Source: Dipteronia dyeriana
Taxonomy: Eukaryota > Streptophyta > Magnoliopsida > Sapindales > Sapindaceae
Assembly: GCA_032871835.1 (NCBI GenBank)
Contig: CM065303.1
Coordinates: forward strand, 56,148,597 to 56,212,596
Direction: 5' to 3'
Length of the DNA: 64,000 nt
Shown piece after piece: positions 22,085 to 33,465 of this stretch. How positions within the stretch are numbered: position 1 is the stretch's first letter; each line of letters starts with the position of its first letter. The notes beneath the pieces are model-generated. The model was given only the letters and a program-made list of their open reading frames with translations. It was not told where the DNA came from and did no database searches. The position numbers were made by a program, and so were the translations under genes.

Positions 22085-23928
22085 TGAAAGTTCCCTAAAA
22101 ACGTGTGTGTCTAAACCTAGAGGGGGAGGGGGGGGGTGAATAGGTTTTAATCAAGTCAATTACCAAATTTTCTTGATTAGGCAATATTCAAAATTCACCC
22201 AATAAAACAAACATACAATATCAAGTGTAAGGTGAGGAAATATAAATAACACAAGATGTATACGTTGAAACCCTCCAAATGGGAAAAACCACGGGCTGTT
22301 AAGTGCACCACACTCAGTCACAGAAATCCACTATATGAATAAAAGGTTACACCCTCAAGTGATTCTCGGACTCTCACTCTTGACAACCTCAGGCTATGGA
22401 CATCGCCACTCACCACTCTTGGTTCAGTCATTAGTGATATCCCCTGATACCCTACTTTTGGCATGAACGCCTCCTAATGTACTCCCTTGGGCCTTTTACA
22501 GTGGCACCCGACCAGTTGCTTGTCAACCCACTCTTGGTTGCAAGACTTCCCTTGCTTGTGCAACTTCACACCGAAGCCACAAGACTTGACTCAATGAAGA
22601 GTATATGGTCTAAGTGTATATATAACACTATGCTCAAATGCACTTATGTGTAAGACCAAACACAATATGCTTAACTACACATAGATAATGCAATTAAACA
22701 TCCTAGTTATCAAACAATGCCTACATGCCCATACCAAGGACTTAATTAGATGTGTAGATAAAATCTAACAACCTAATTGTCAATAAAAATCCAACCAACA
22801 CAAGTTGTCACAACAAATAATCAAGGGCAATTTTGCAATCAAGAAATGCAATCACTGAGGCTTACACATAAATGTTCATAAACTAGACTAGATGCACAAA
22901 CTCAACCTAATCATCAATTATGTATACATGAACATTCATGGATTAGCTATTTAGGCATAAATGACCTAATAATGCAACCTATCACAATACAAACCCCAAA
23001 CATGTCATAATTTCAACAAATATGCAATTAATATGAAGAAATGATAATTTAAACAATAAATGACATGTCTTGGTAAGCTAGAACAATAAATGAACAACAA
23101 TGGTGGTTCTACTTACCAATCAATGAAACTCATGCTTGGAATGATACTTGAATGCAAGATGAAGATGAGTTTGGGGTTTGGAGAGTCAAATAACAAAGCT
23201 TCAAGCTTTCTCTCTCTAATGGAGGTTATCTCACTCTAAAAATGTATTCTTTGAGATCTAAGAAGGCAAGGAAGAAGAAGAGGACATATATAAAGAAGCT
23301 CTACATAAAACGGCATCGTTTTGGACAAAGGGCAATTGATTCCCGTCATGACTGCTATGCGTGCCGTGGCCTAGGCAAGTGTCCAGACAGCGATAGCGCA
23401 AGCGGTGTGTTGCCTGTGAATCTCCGCTGTCTAAACCGCAGTACAGGCAATGTCCAGACTGCGGTATAGCAAGCGGTGCAACATTCGGAAACTCTGTTTG
23501 GGAGACCGTTGTGCATGCAACGTGCACAGGCCGTGGTAGCAGCAGCATGCAACGCCTGGAGCATACCGCTATACATACCGTGGTGGAGGCAATGCACAGG
23601 GAGCGGTCCAGGCCGCGATCAAGGGGAAAATCCTCTTCTAGGGGCAAACTAAATGCAACAAACACCCAAGCAAGAGTTATGATAAAAAGACACACATATT
23701 GACATATAAGCAAGCATGCAAGACAGTCAAAACATGCATGAGTGTGTGTGTGTGTGTGCAACTAAACTCTTCAAGAGGCAAAGTCAAGTGGATATACTTT
23801 TTGCTCTTGAAGTCATGGAGATGCTTGGAAGCTTGCCAATGAGGACCTAAGCTACCCATTACACAATCATCCCTAATGTGGTGTGGTTTGTCATGAAATA
23901 AGCCAATCATAAAATCAAGGTCCTTACA
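22085..23928 (-). mobile_element. Solo SIRE-like Copia LTR with aatag duplication
   Basis: 1844 bp from TGAAAGTTCC to GGTCCTTACA, flanked by the 5 bp duplication AATAG (22080-22084 and 23929-23933). It shares the poly-G/GTGAATAGG block and the ATGAAATAAGCCAATCA stretch with the SIRE-like LTRs at 2051 and 40367 but is otherwise different, so it is a related subfamily. No internal domain: a recombined solo LTR. It carries GC-rich modules at 23340-23625 (GCGGTCCAGGCCGCG, AGACTGCGGTATAGC) and a (GT)n run near 23745. Confidence 0.88.
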
Positions 23929-23933
23929 AATAG

Positions 23934-24230
23934 GAAGTATTTGCAATACATGTTGCTGACAGATGTGTGAGAACCGGAGTTCTATGTGGGAGAATATACG
24001 AGCAAGTGAGAGCTTACAATGAAGGATGAGATGAAATCATTGGTATCTAACCAAACTTGGGAGTTAGCCATGTTACCAGAAGGAAAGAAAGCCCTATAGA
24101 AAAAAGTGGGTGTTTTGGATCAAAGAGGAACATGATGATTCCAAGAGATACAAGGCACGACTCGTAGTCAAAGGTTTTCGCAACTTTAGTAGGTCTTCAA
24201 GAGTGAAGACATGGGGAATGAGCGCATCGT
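23934..24230 (+). pseudogene. Copia-2 RT, N-terminal remnant
   Basis: MKDEMKSLVSNQTWELAMLP (about 24021-24080) and, over a frame change, the KWVF-to-KARLV block of Copia RT are recognisable. The sequence then breaks after about 24190. The catalytic YxDD region and RNase H are absent before the PPT-like GTGGGAGAT (about 24290) and the 3' LTR. Confidence 0.75.
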
Positions 24231-24299
24231 TATTTATCCATTAAGTCATCAAGAAAGGATGAAGGATATTTATTGAGTTTCAGTCTTCAAGTGGGAGAT

Positions 24300-24909
24300 T
24301 GTTGGGATATGTGAAGGCAGAAACTAGCAGAGAACTGAGTTCCAGTAGGTAGCGCGGCGGAGATAGGAGCTCGGACCGCGTTACACACAGTGGTGGTATA
24401 CAGGCATGACAAGTTGTGCAGACCGCGGTGCGTACATATTGCACACACTGTGGCCTATGAAGCGGTGTTCTTCAGTGGTGTCACGTGTTAAGGACTGCGG
24501 TGCAGACACATACCTACACAGCGGTCCAGACCGCGGTACACACATATTTTGCGAGAAACAAGAAATCGTGTGCCTAGAAGTAATTGGAAAAAGAAAATAG
24601 ATTCCAATTGAGTTTTGGCTAACCCTAGCTCTCCCATATAAATATTACCATTATGTGTACTCTGAAAAGAAAGAGAAGTACGTAGTGTGTGAGAAAAATT
24701 GCTAGAAAGAGAGAGAACTGTAGAGAGACTGAAAGAGAGACGGAGAGATTGTAATCAACCCTGAGAAATAATAAATTGAGTATTGTGCGCTCCGTAGACG
24801 TAGGCAAATTGTTGAACCATGTAAAATCTTTAGTGTCTTCATTCTTCTTATTGCTTTATATTATTTGTGTCTGTGATTAGATTTATGTGTGTGTGATTTT
24901 TCTCAACAA
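24300..24909 (+). repeat. Copia-2 3' LTR
   Basis: About 610 bp, TGTTGGGATATGTGAAGGCAG to TTTTTCTCAACA. It retains a TATA box (TATAAATA, 24637-24644) and dyad modules, the clearest being GCGGTC (24521-24526) facing GACCGC (24529-24534), plus ACCGCGGT near 24423. Confidence 0.88.
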
Positions 24910-27420
24910 CACAAAACAGAAGTAGTTTTGGAAAGGAGACAAATTGGAAAGCAACCATGCCACTTGAGCATGTTCATACAGATGTGTGTGGTCTAATGAC
25001 ACCGATATCAAATGGACAGAATCAATACTTCCTCACCTTCAATGACGACTACTATAAGAAGAATTGGGTCTGTTTCCTAAAAAAGAAATCTGAAGTATTT
25101 GGTTACTTTAAAGAGTTCAAAACTCTTGTGGCGTAGCAAAGTGGCTACTACATCAAAACACTAAGATCAGATTAAGGTGGAGAATACACTACAGGTGCTT
25201 TCTAGGAATTCCTTAAGCCACAAGGAATCAGACATCAGTTTACACCAGCATATACTCCTCAGTTAAACGGTGTAGCTGAAAGGAAGAATCAAAAAATCCT
25301 TAATATAGTCAGAAGCATGTTAAAGGATAAAAACATGCCTAAAAGTTTTTGGGCTGAAGCAGTCTTGTGTTCAGTATATCTACAAAACAGATGTCCTACG
25401 ATGAGTATTAATACAAAGACACCACAAGAAGCATGGAGCACTCACAAACCAAGTGTGAGCCACCTTAGATTTTTTGGCTCCATTGCCTACCTTAACGTCC
25501 CAGAAGCGCGAAGAACCAAGCTTGAAGATAAAGGAGAAAAAATGTATCCTTATTGGATATGGTGACAAAACTATGGGTTAACGGGTACACAACCCAGTCA
25601 CCAAAAAAGTGATCTTCAATATAGATCTCATTTTTGAAGAAAATGAATTCCTGAATTGGGATTAGACCAAAGCTTCCAGAAATACAAAGTTGATACCTGA
25701 AGAAGAGACAAGCGAAGTGGCTACAGAGCCACAAATACCCAAAGATCAGCAGACTCCTCAATGTGGTTCCTCTTCACCATAAATATATGATGCTTCATTA
25801 CAAATTGAACGTGATTTCTCAGATATGAGGCCTAGAAGGACACGTAGCCTAGAAGATCCTTATGAAAATACAGAACGGGTGGAAGAAGATATTACTTTGT
25901 ATTGTCTACTGATGAAAAGTGATTCAGTTAGCTTTGAAAAGGCTAACCAATAAGGAAAATGGAGAAGTGCAATGGATGAAGAGATTCGATCCACTAAAAA
26001 GAACAAGACATGGGAGTTTACTAATCTTCCAAAAGGTTGAAAAACTATCAGAGTAAAATGGGTCTACAAGACCAAAAGAAATGCCAAAGGAGAAGTCCAG
26101 AGATACAAAGCAAGGCTTGTAGTAAAAGGCTATAAACAAAAGGAATGAGTGGATTACAGAGAAATCTTTGCCCCGGTTGTCAGACTAAAGACCATCAGAT
26201 TACTAATATCATTAGTAGCCCATAAAGGTTGGAAAATTTACCAACTTAACGTAAAGTTAGCATTCCTAAATGGCTTTCTTGAAAAAGAAATCTATGTGGA
26301 ACAACCACCTGGATATATGAAGAAAGGAAAAGAAGATAAAGTATGCAAACTAAAAAAAGCCCTATATGGTTTGAAGCAAGCACCTCGTGCATGGAACATG
26401 AGGAATGATGATTAGTTCTAAGAGAACGAATTCAGGAAATATCTGTATGAGCATGCACTATATATAAAAAAGGAGACTGACAGAAGCTTGTTATATGCAA
26501 GCTTATATATTGATGACTTGATCTTCACCGGCAACAATCTAACCATGTTTGGAGAATGGTGAAAGAATTTGAGATGACTAACATTGGTCTAATGGCTCAT
26601 TTTCTCGGTATTGAAATTGTGCAATGTGAAAAAGGTATCATGATCTCCCAAAGTATTTATGCAAAAGAAATTTTGAAAAGATTTGGTATGAAAAAATACA
26701 ATCTTGTCACAACTCCAGTAGAAATAGGATTAGAGTAAAGAAAGAATGAAAGAGGATATGTTGATCCAACCTATTTCAAGAGCTTGGTTGGAAGCCTGTG
26801 ATACTTGACGTGTACTAGACAAGATATACTTTATGGAGTTGGACTAGTCAGTAGTTACATGGAGACTCCTGACCAGTTTCACCTAAATCCAGCAAAGAGG
26901 ATACTCTGTTACATAAAAGGTATAATTGATGATGGTATAATTTATATCAAATGTGAAGATTGCAGGTTGATTGGCTATTTAGACAATGATTGGGGAAGAG
27001 ATCTGGATGAACGTAAAAGCACGACAGGTTATACGTTTTTTATTGGAGATACAACATTCACATAGTCATCCATAAAGCAAGCTGTTGTGACACTATCATC
27101 ATGTGAAGCTGAGTACGGTGTTGCCTACTCAGCTGTTTGTCATGGTATCTGGATCAGAAATGTGTTACAGTACTTAGGATTTCCGTAAGTTAATCCTAAA
27201 AAGGTCTACATCGACAATCGGTCAGCGATTGCGCTAGCAAAGAATATAGTTTTCCATGAAAGAAGCAAACATATTGATATGCGGTATCATTTCATCAGAG
27301 AGCATGTGAAGAATAAGGAGGTGGAACTAGTCTCCTGCAGGACATATGATCAAGTTACGGATACTTTCACCAAGCCGCTTAAACTTGACGTGTTTTCAAG
27401 ACTAAAGACAATGCTTGGTA
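24910..27420 (+). pseudogene. Copia-1 integrase, reverse transcriptase and RNase H
   Basis: The integrase core has candidate Asp residues in HVHTDVCGLM (about 24970) and LRSD (about 25170) and a Glu in LNGVAERKNQKILN (about 25270). It continues WAEAVLCSVYLQNRCPT and THKPSVSHLRFFGSIAY, with stops at 25135 and 25173 and a stop at 25562. The RT begins near 25960 (SAMDEEIRSTKKNKTWEF) and shows REIFAPVVRLKTIRLLISL, NVKLAFLNGFLEKEIYVEQP, LYGLKQAPRAWN and the catalytic LYIDDLIF (about 26505). RNase H at 27070-27330 keeps SSCEAEYGVAYSAV, YIDNRSAIALAKN and KHIDMRYHFIREHV, ending TKPLKLDVFSRLKTMLGM. At least ten stops or shifts. Confidence 0.88.
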
Positions 27421-27445
27421 TGGCGAAACACGGAGAGTCAAGTTT

Positions 27446-27454
27446 AAGGGGGGA
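27446..27454 (+). other. Copia-1 polypurine tract
   Basis: AAGGGGGGA immediately before the 3' LTR start TGTTGAAAC, the plus-strand primer site. Confidence 0.85.
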
Positions 27455-27790
27455 TGTTGAAACTAAACTTGATCTCCAGCCAACCACCATTTATCCAACC
27501 ACTTTCCAGCCACCTTTCTAGAAGCCAACAATCACATGGCTCCAACCACCATCTAACTTCTTTCTCCAGCTATCTCCCAACTGCAATTAGCTAACTAATA
27601 TGGATTTATTGTTTTTGTTTTTTAGCTCATCTTATTTCCCTATATAAAGGGATGAATATTGTGTTGTAATTGTAGGGAGTGGTGTAAGAAAATCTAGAGA
27701 GTAATAAAAAGCTTCTCCTTTCATTTGAGTGTTCAAATCTCTCTCAAAGGTGCACCACAAGTGACCTCAAACCTTCTCTTCCCACCAACA
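27455..27790 (+). repeat. Copia-1 3' LTR
   Basis: 336 bp, TGTTGAAACTAAAC to CCCACCAACA, with TATA box TATATAAA at 27641-27648. It is about 100 bp longer than the 5' LTR because of deletions in the latter. Confidence 0.88.
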
Positions 27791-28054
27791 CCACCAGTGA
27801 TCCAATTTTACATGCGAGAAGCGAATGTCTCGGAGGAGATAGCTCAAAATCATACTAAAGACTTGATAAGTAAAACTTTGACAAAATTTAATGGACTAAT
27901 TCTTGCTCCAATATCAGCTTCGTTGAAACCATTTGTTAATGTTCTTGCAAACTATCCACGAGTATAGTATTACTTTTATCAAGATGGAGATGGGTACAGC
28001 GTTCAAGAGGATCTTAAGAGCAAAATATTGTATGCACTAATCGAACCTATGTAG
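27791..28054 (+). pseudogene. Terpene synthase C-terminal exon (alpha-farnesene synthase-like)
   Basis: Starts inside the last exon directly at the Copia-1 LTR: VIQFYMREANVSEEIAQNHT, KDLISKTLTKFNGLILAPIS, SLKPFVNVLANYPRV, a stop at 27966-27968, then YYFYQDGDGYSVQEDL, LYALIEPM and stop (28052-28054). Terpene synthases of the TPS-b clade end in this pattern (CYMRE, then DGDG and a final PL/PM). The first 113 or so bases repeat the exon piece at 7935-8047 with about ten differences, so this piece may come from a second, tandem gene copy. Catalytic exons are absent. Confidence 0.85.
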
Positions 28055-28377
28055 ATGAAGTGAAACTGTGTATTGTTCTGGCTTACTTGGTGTTTTCTTG
28101 GTTAACAATAATGTGATTTTTGAGCTCTATCGAGACTATATTAAATCTATTGAATGTAATAAGTAGCGCTGTAATAAAATAAAACCATATTGCCAGATGC
28201 TTTAGAGTCAAATTTGTACAAGAGAGTATTGAGCAATTTAATCTTTTTTGTTTCGTTTCTTGTTAAAAAGTCATTTTTGTTTCCAAAATGTCACATTTTT
28301 GAACTTATTATTTGATCCAATCCAATACAACTCTTAAATTCTAATCCTCAAAGATAAAGTTAATAAGTGTATATGAT

Positions 28378-28455
28378 AAATTAGTCTAAAAACCAATAAA
28401 TTAGTCTAAAAACCAAGTGTATACTAGACAACCCAATAAATTAGTCTAAAAACCA
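28378..28455 (+). repeat. Short tandem repeat, AAATTAGTCTAAAAACCA unit
   Basis: The word AAATTAGTCTAAAAACCA occurs three times (starting about 28379, 28397 and 28438), the last separated by an insert containing GTGTATACTAGACAACC. Confidence 0.85.
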
Positions 28456-28456
28456 A

Positions 28457-28546
28457 CCCAAATGACATGGGAAGCGGTTTTTTAATTAATGACATCATCC
28501 CGTGATTTTTTTGGTAATTAAAAAACCCACTTGCTACCTCATTTGG
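28457..28546. repeat. Small foldback (MITE-like)
   Basis: The left arm (28457-28490) reads CCCAAATGACATGGG followed by AAGCGGTTTTTTAATTA. The right arm (28514-28546), reverse-complemented, reads CCAAATGAGGTAGC followed by AAGTGGGTTTTTTAATTA. About 90 bp in total, AT-rich loop, no coding capacity. A MITE is likely but no TSD is evident. Confidence 0.6.
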
Positions 28547-28600
28547 ATTGAACTTTTGGTTAATTATTTGAGTTGTATGGTATATATTACCAAGGAAAAA

Positions 28601-28680
28601 ATATCGGTATCGGTATCGATATCGGACTTCTAAATTTATGGATATATTGGGGATATTATCGATATCGGTGGATATTCGGT
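28601..28680 (+). repeat. hAT subterminal repeats, left
   Basis: Repeats of TATCGG (ATATCGG, TATCGGTATCGATATCGG, CGATATCGGTGGATATTCGG). Subterminal clusters of this kind are known as transposase-binding sites in hAT elements such as Ac/Ds; here that role is inferred. Confidence 0.7.
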
Positions 28681-29125
28681 AAAAAATATAAAAAAATGAT
28701 GGATATTTACATCAAAATTTAGAATTTTTTTGTGAAACTTTAGGACAAACTTGAACAAGTAATTATACATCAAATGAATCATATTTCAATGATAAAATAG
28801 CATAGTTATGAGATTATTATAAATTATAACTTAGATAAATTCTGTATATAATTCTAATATAATTTTTAAAATTGAGTATTTCATAGAATTATATTTTGTT
28901 TCACTTTTACAATATTATATACAATATACAGAGATCAAATATTTAATAAACAAAATTATCATTAATATATATATATATATATAGTTCCATACTTCCAAGA
29001 TTCTGTCATAAATCATAATTCATAGATAATAATACATCGCATGTCTGAAATTTAAAACCAAAATGAATTCCTTAATGGTTCAAATACATAAGATACATTT
29101 TATCTTGATTCGAACAATAATTTTC

Positions 29126-32100
29126 TTAGGAAAACGTGCTAGCATAGTTTTCAAGGTAGTTATTAATATGCCACACGTATGTTTCTTGATTTCTTCCAAT
29201 TGATCCATGAATTGGGTAGTTTAGATTTACCCAACTTGGTGGATATTGTTGATCTGTATGCATAGGTATTGGATATGGCATTTGTGGAGAAGGATAATCA
29301 AATATACTTTTGACACCATATCTACCATATTAAGGTACATGAAAACCTGACATTGTCTGCGAATCATCCAAAGAACTATTTTCTCTGTCCATACTCATTG
29401 AGGAGAGAGACATATTCAAAGAATCTTCATCAATTTGACTTGTTCCTCCATGTTGTCTACCACGATTTTGATCAAAATTACCTATATGAGCATCCCAATC
29501 TATCGCGCTAGCATTTGAACATGTTGCACCAGCATCCTAACCTCCAGCACGAACATCCCAACCTCTTGCACCAGCATCCCAACCTCTTGCACCAGAATCC
29601 CAAACTCCTCCATCATCTTTTCCTCCACTATTTCCATCAGAGGTATGTTGGTCATCGGAAGAGCTACTAACAATAACTCCACGATCTACACCAACTTCTT
29701 CTCTAATCACTTGTTCAACATTTATTCCCATGTCTCGAGCATGAGAAGCAATTTATGGATCAGGATTTCCTTCATCATCATCCAAATAGGCAAGTCTAAC
29801 CTAGTCAAAAAAGGGATTCCCATTATCATCCCTTGCTTCAGCAGTACTTGAAGTAGATCCATAAAATCAGTTTCATCTACTTTATCTTTTTCAGCTGTCA
29901 TATCCCTAAGTTTCAACTTCATATTATAATAACAATAAACAAGTTGTTCAAGCTTAGCATAGGCAAGATGATTACTTAGTTTTGTGTGGATTAAAGCAAA
30001 TGTGGACCAATTTCTTTCGCATGCAGAAGATGATGCTGTTTGTGATAATATGCGAACTGCTATTGCACGCAATGATGGTGCACAATCTCCATACATTACC
30101 CATCAATCAGCTACAATAAAAATTATTAAATATTATAAGTAGGAATATCGTTTCAATGATATTATTATTTATTATTATTACATAGATTTTTGTAATAAAA
30201 CTTGTATACCTGGTTGTATTTTGCCCCTAGCTGCTATAGTTGCTCGTTCACCAAAACTTTTCTTTCCATCTTTAAAGTATATAAGCTACATTCATGACTC
30301 ATGAGATCAGTATGTAAATAATATATATAATATATTAGTATATGACACAATACTCCCATGCAAAGAAGTTATAATATTGGAATTATAAAATTGATTGTAA
30401 GTTGTAACTTTTTAACTCATTTCCAAAATTAGCAATCCCTACAGCTTCAGGGTCTAATTGCGAATAGACAATATGTACGGCTTTTAAAAGATCTGAATTA
30501 TCCCTAATATTATCTATATATTGGTACTTTGGGTTCAAATAGTAAGCTAGAAGAATAAAAAAAATATTAATTTTAGTATGAATAATTAAATACTACTAAA
30601 TATTAATTATGAATGACAAACAATCTGAAATAAAATTTACCTACATCATGTAGCGGGTGATTAAGCATTTTATCCCACCGGTTTGGTATAATGTTTATAA
30701 TCCATTTAGTATTTCCTCTTTGCTATTTTACTGCATCTTTCATCACATGCATTAACTCATATAAGATAGGCATAGTAGGTACAACTTCAGTATCAACCAA
30801 TCTCAGAACGTGGTATAGTGGCTCATACATTTTAACTACAAAAGCCACATTATCCGAAAACCCTGAACCTAAAATAAGCCGTTCCATTCTTTTTCCGTTT
30901 GCAGTTCGACTCAATCGATTTGTATCCCATGCCTCACTGGCAAATAGATGTTTCAAACTTGTCTTCTTTTCAAAAGACTATCAAGGGTAATATGATTTGT
31001 CGCAAATCAAGTTGCACCAGGTCACACTATCTCCCCTTTACAAACCTCCCTCATTTGTGATAGTAACCATCCATGATTATATATAAAGTTTTTCACAGCC
31101 CTAGCACCATGAATGACACGCAACAATGTTCTTCTTTCCAATATCCTCGAAAATCAAATCTATATAATGTGTTGCACAAGGAGTCCAAAATAAAGATTAT
31201 TTTTTCATCAATTTTTTACCTGTTTTCACAAATGCAAAGCCATTGTCGGTGACAATTTTCACGACATTCTTCTTTCTGACCTCATTCACCACATATTTGA
31301 GCAATCCATAAATATACTGATGATCTTTAATTTTGCTGGATGCGTCAACAGATTTTAGGAAAATTGTGTGACCTTTACAATACACCATAAAATTAATTAT
31401 CGACAATCTTGTCGGTCCCGTCCACCAATCACACATTATTGTTCAACCATATTTCTTCCATTTTGTTTTGAAGTTATCAACATACTATTTCATTTCCTTG
31501 TACTCGATGTCCAAGTACTTATGCCTAATTTCAAATGCTGATGGTGGTTGAACTCCAACACCAATATTCACATGCATGTTAAATTTAATTGTGAGGTAAA
31601 AAATAAAACAAATAAAAAATTTCAAAAACATTATTATTTAAACAAAAAAAAATACCTGATTCTTGAGCACCAATAATCATGTTCTTAAAATGATGAGAAC
31701 TGGCTTTATGTGGGGGCACATTATCATAAATAAAAAAATTTGTTACTAGTCTCCCCAATTTTTCTCTAATACTACCTCCCTTGAACATAATCTTTAATAT
31801 TCTTTTGCTTTGCACCTGATGATTTGTACAATGAAGGTGCAATTGGAGGTTTATGACACCGCTTTGAGTGCGACGTATTTGTTGTGGTGGTTGGCTACTA
31901 CCACCGGCTCTTGAACTCTCTCCTCTCTTTGACCTCCCTCCAAAGATTCTTCATACTTGTTCTCTTTGACATTCAGATGCTTTAGATGCATCTATTGCAG
32001 AATGATAGTCATCTCGCTCATCAGGATGCAAATCTTCAAGATAATGATACATGTCATCTTCCTCTTCTGTGTCAGGCAAATTTCCACTTAATTCTTGTTG

Positions 32101-32358
32101 AATTTCCTCAATCTCATTTCCAGTTTTTTTTATTTCTTTATTTTTTTGCAATTGAGATATTAGTTTTTTTCACTTTTTGTGGCACATTTGGGCATACTTT
32201 TACATTTTTGTACACCTCTTTACAGATAAATGAAATTTAAATCGGGTAATTCCCCCACTTTGCATAATGTGACCGCAAAACGTGCATATAGTGCCATTTT
32301 TATTATTTGGTATTGGTTGGCAATACTCTCACGCCGGATCATTTCTAGTACCAGGCAT
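29126..32358 (-). pseudogene. hAT transposase (BED, DUF659, dimerisation domain)
   Basis: Cut-and-paste transposase. The ATG at 32358 opens MPGTRNDPA, with TGA in place of the usual Trp, then a BED zinc finger (TICTFCGHIMQSGGITRFKF then HL). An acidic linker covers 32151-31951. The DUF659 catalytic part (31436-31197) has CDWWTGPTRLSIINFMVYCK and KIVTDNGFAFVKTGKKLM, which keep both Asp positions of the family, and a CATHYIDLIFEDIG block follows. The C-terminal dimerisation domain (30096-29920) reads SSSACERNWSTFALIHTKLS and LVYCYYNMKLKLRD. A repetitive G/A/W/D tail with GARGWDAGARGWD (about 29525-29600) runs to the stop at 29126-29128. Stops and intron-like AT-rich gaps (about 30120-30210, 30290-30410) interrupt it; it is probably inactive. 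Confidence 0.82.
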
Positions 32359-33298
32359 CTTATGCAATGTAATTCCCTATCAAAACAAAATTAACTTTTT
32401 TACATAACAATTTATAAATATAAAATTCTAATGAGTTTTAAAAACAATACCACAAAACATCAAACATCAAAGTGAACATTTACGTACTTGCTTATTTGAT
32501 GAAGATTTTAAAAGAAACTTGTGAATTATGATTTAAATTTTGCTATGTGTAGTGTAGGTGTATAGGATGAAAACTTGAAAGAGAAGAGTGAAGATGATAT
32601 GAAGTGAAAATGATGAGCAAATTTGCTCTTCATTCTAATAATTTATATTCTTTACGAAGAATACATCATGTGCACCGGGGGCCTGAAGCGGTAATTGAAA
32701 TTGTTGACACATGTTAAAAGTGGAAGGTAAGAGGCTAAAAATAAGTGCATTGAAATTGTAGACACATGTCAAAAGTGGAAGGTAAGCCTAAAAATAAGTG
32801 CACTAGGGGTGGTGTTGTTACTTGTGATGTACAGAGAGAAGTTAGGTGGAGCCGAGAGAGTACTATAAGGAGGGTGGTGATACATAATTACATATCATTC
32901 AACTTATGCTTATAGCCTTTTTAGCTTTTTCTTCTTTGTTGGTATTTGGGACTTGTCTTTGTGTCACAATATCATGTAATAATTCTACTACTGATATAAA
33001 AATTTTATAAATTTATTAATGCTTCTTGTTTGAGGTACATTTTGTTTTCTTGTTTTATTTTTAAAATAAAAATATAGGTTTTAGTGTTTTACACGTTCTA
33101 CACAAACAAATCAGATTGCTTTCATAATCTTTACCCAATTCTACTTCAGTAATTATACTATTGACTATTTTATTGGAAAATTTTATAAATTTATTAATGC
33201 TTCTTTTGAAATAATTTTCAATATAGATTATTTGAACAATAATTTAAGTGTTTAAGATTAATTTTTAAAAAAAATATTTTTTTGCAAAATATCCCTTG

Positions 33299-33430
33299 AT
33301 TTCGGGATGGAATTCACAATATTTAGAGAATATCGGGAGATTTTTAAGGATATTCTGATATCGACCGGATATTTGCTAGATATTGGATATTGCCCCTGTT
33401 TCGATATCGGTCTCTCCAAAATATGGATAT
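33299..33430 (+). repeat. hAT subterminal repeats, right
   Basis: Mirror cluster of the left end: GAATATCGGGAG, TGATATCGACCGGATATTTG, CGATATCGGTCTC and GGATATATCG within 130 bases of the terminal repeat. Confidence 0.7.
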
Positions 33431-33465
33431 ATCGATTTCAAGTTCCTTGTATATTACTATACAAC

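Larger units (their letters stand above)
10428..24909 (+). mobile_element. Copia-2 (Tnt1-like Copia), inserted in Copia-1 integrase
   Basis: Bounded by two LTRs starting TGTTGGGATATGTGAAG and ending TTTTTCTCAACA. Order: 5' LTR (interrupted by Athila-B), PBS (17293-17308), gag (17377-18230), protease (18290-18558), the Tekay-like fragment, integrase (21034-22084), the solo SIRE-like LTR, RT start (23934-24190), then the 3' LTR. Most of RT and all of RNase H are missing between about 24190 and 24230, an internal deletion. ACAACA-rich flanks at both ends leave the exact boundary and TSD uncertain by a few bases. Confidence 0.88.
8048..27790 (+). mobile_element. Copia-1 (Tnt1-like Copia), split by Copia-2
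   Basis: Complete in outline: 5' LTR (8048-8280), PBS (8282-8292), gag (8861-9800), protease and pre-integrase (9840-10427), then Copia-2 (10428-24909), then integrase, RT and RNase H (24910-27420), PPT (27446-27454) and 3' LTR (27455-27790). Gag-PR-INT-RT-RH is the Copia order. All coding parts carry stops. The bases flanking the two LTRs (attct on the left, ccacc on the right) do not form a duplication; instead the flanks share more than 100 bp of terpene synthase exon. Confidence 0.9.
28055..28571. other. 3' flank of the terpene synthase with small repeats
   Basis: No gene. After the terpene synthase stop lies AT-rich flank, then a short tandem repeat (28378-28455) and a foldback (28457-28546) before the hAT end. 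Confidence 0.5.
28572..33465 (-). mobile_element. hAT DNA transposon
   Basis: About 4.9 kb. Imperfect terminal inverted repeats: GTTGTATGGTATATATTACC with AAGG (28572-28595) against CCTTGTATATTACTATACAAC read in reverse (33445-33465). Dense ATATCGG/CGATAT words lie just inside both ends (28601-28680 and 33299-33430). A hAT transposase lies on the minus strand between. An 8 bp target duplication could not be recognised, so the outer limits are approximate. The stretch 32359-33298 upstream of the transposase shows no gene and would hold promoter and leader. Confidence 0.8.

Noticed and set aside
23258..23761. Minus-strand ORF of 167 codons with His/Thr and Cys runs
   Set aside because: Lies in a solo LTR over the dyad cluster and a (GT)n repeat; composition is repeat-driven.
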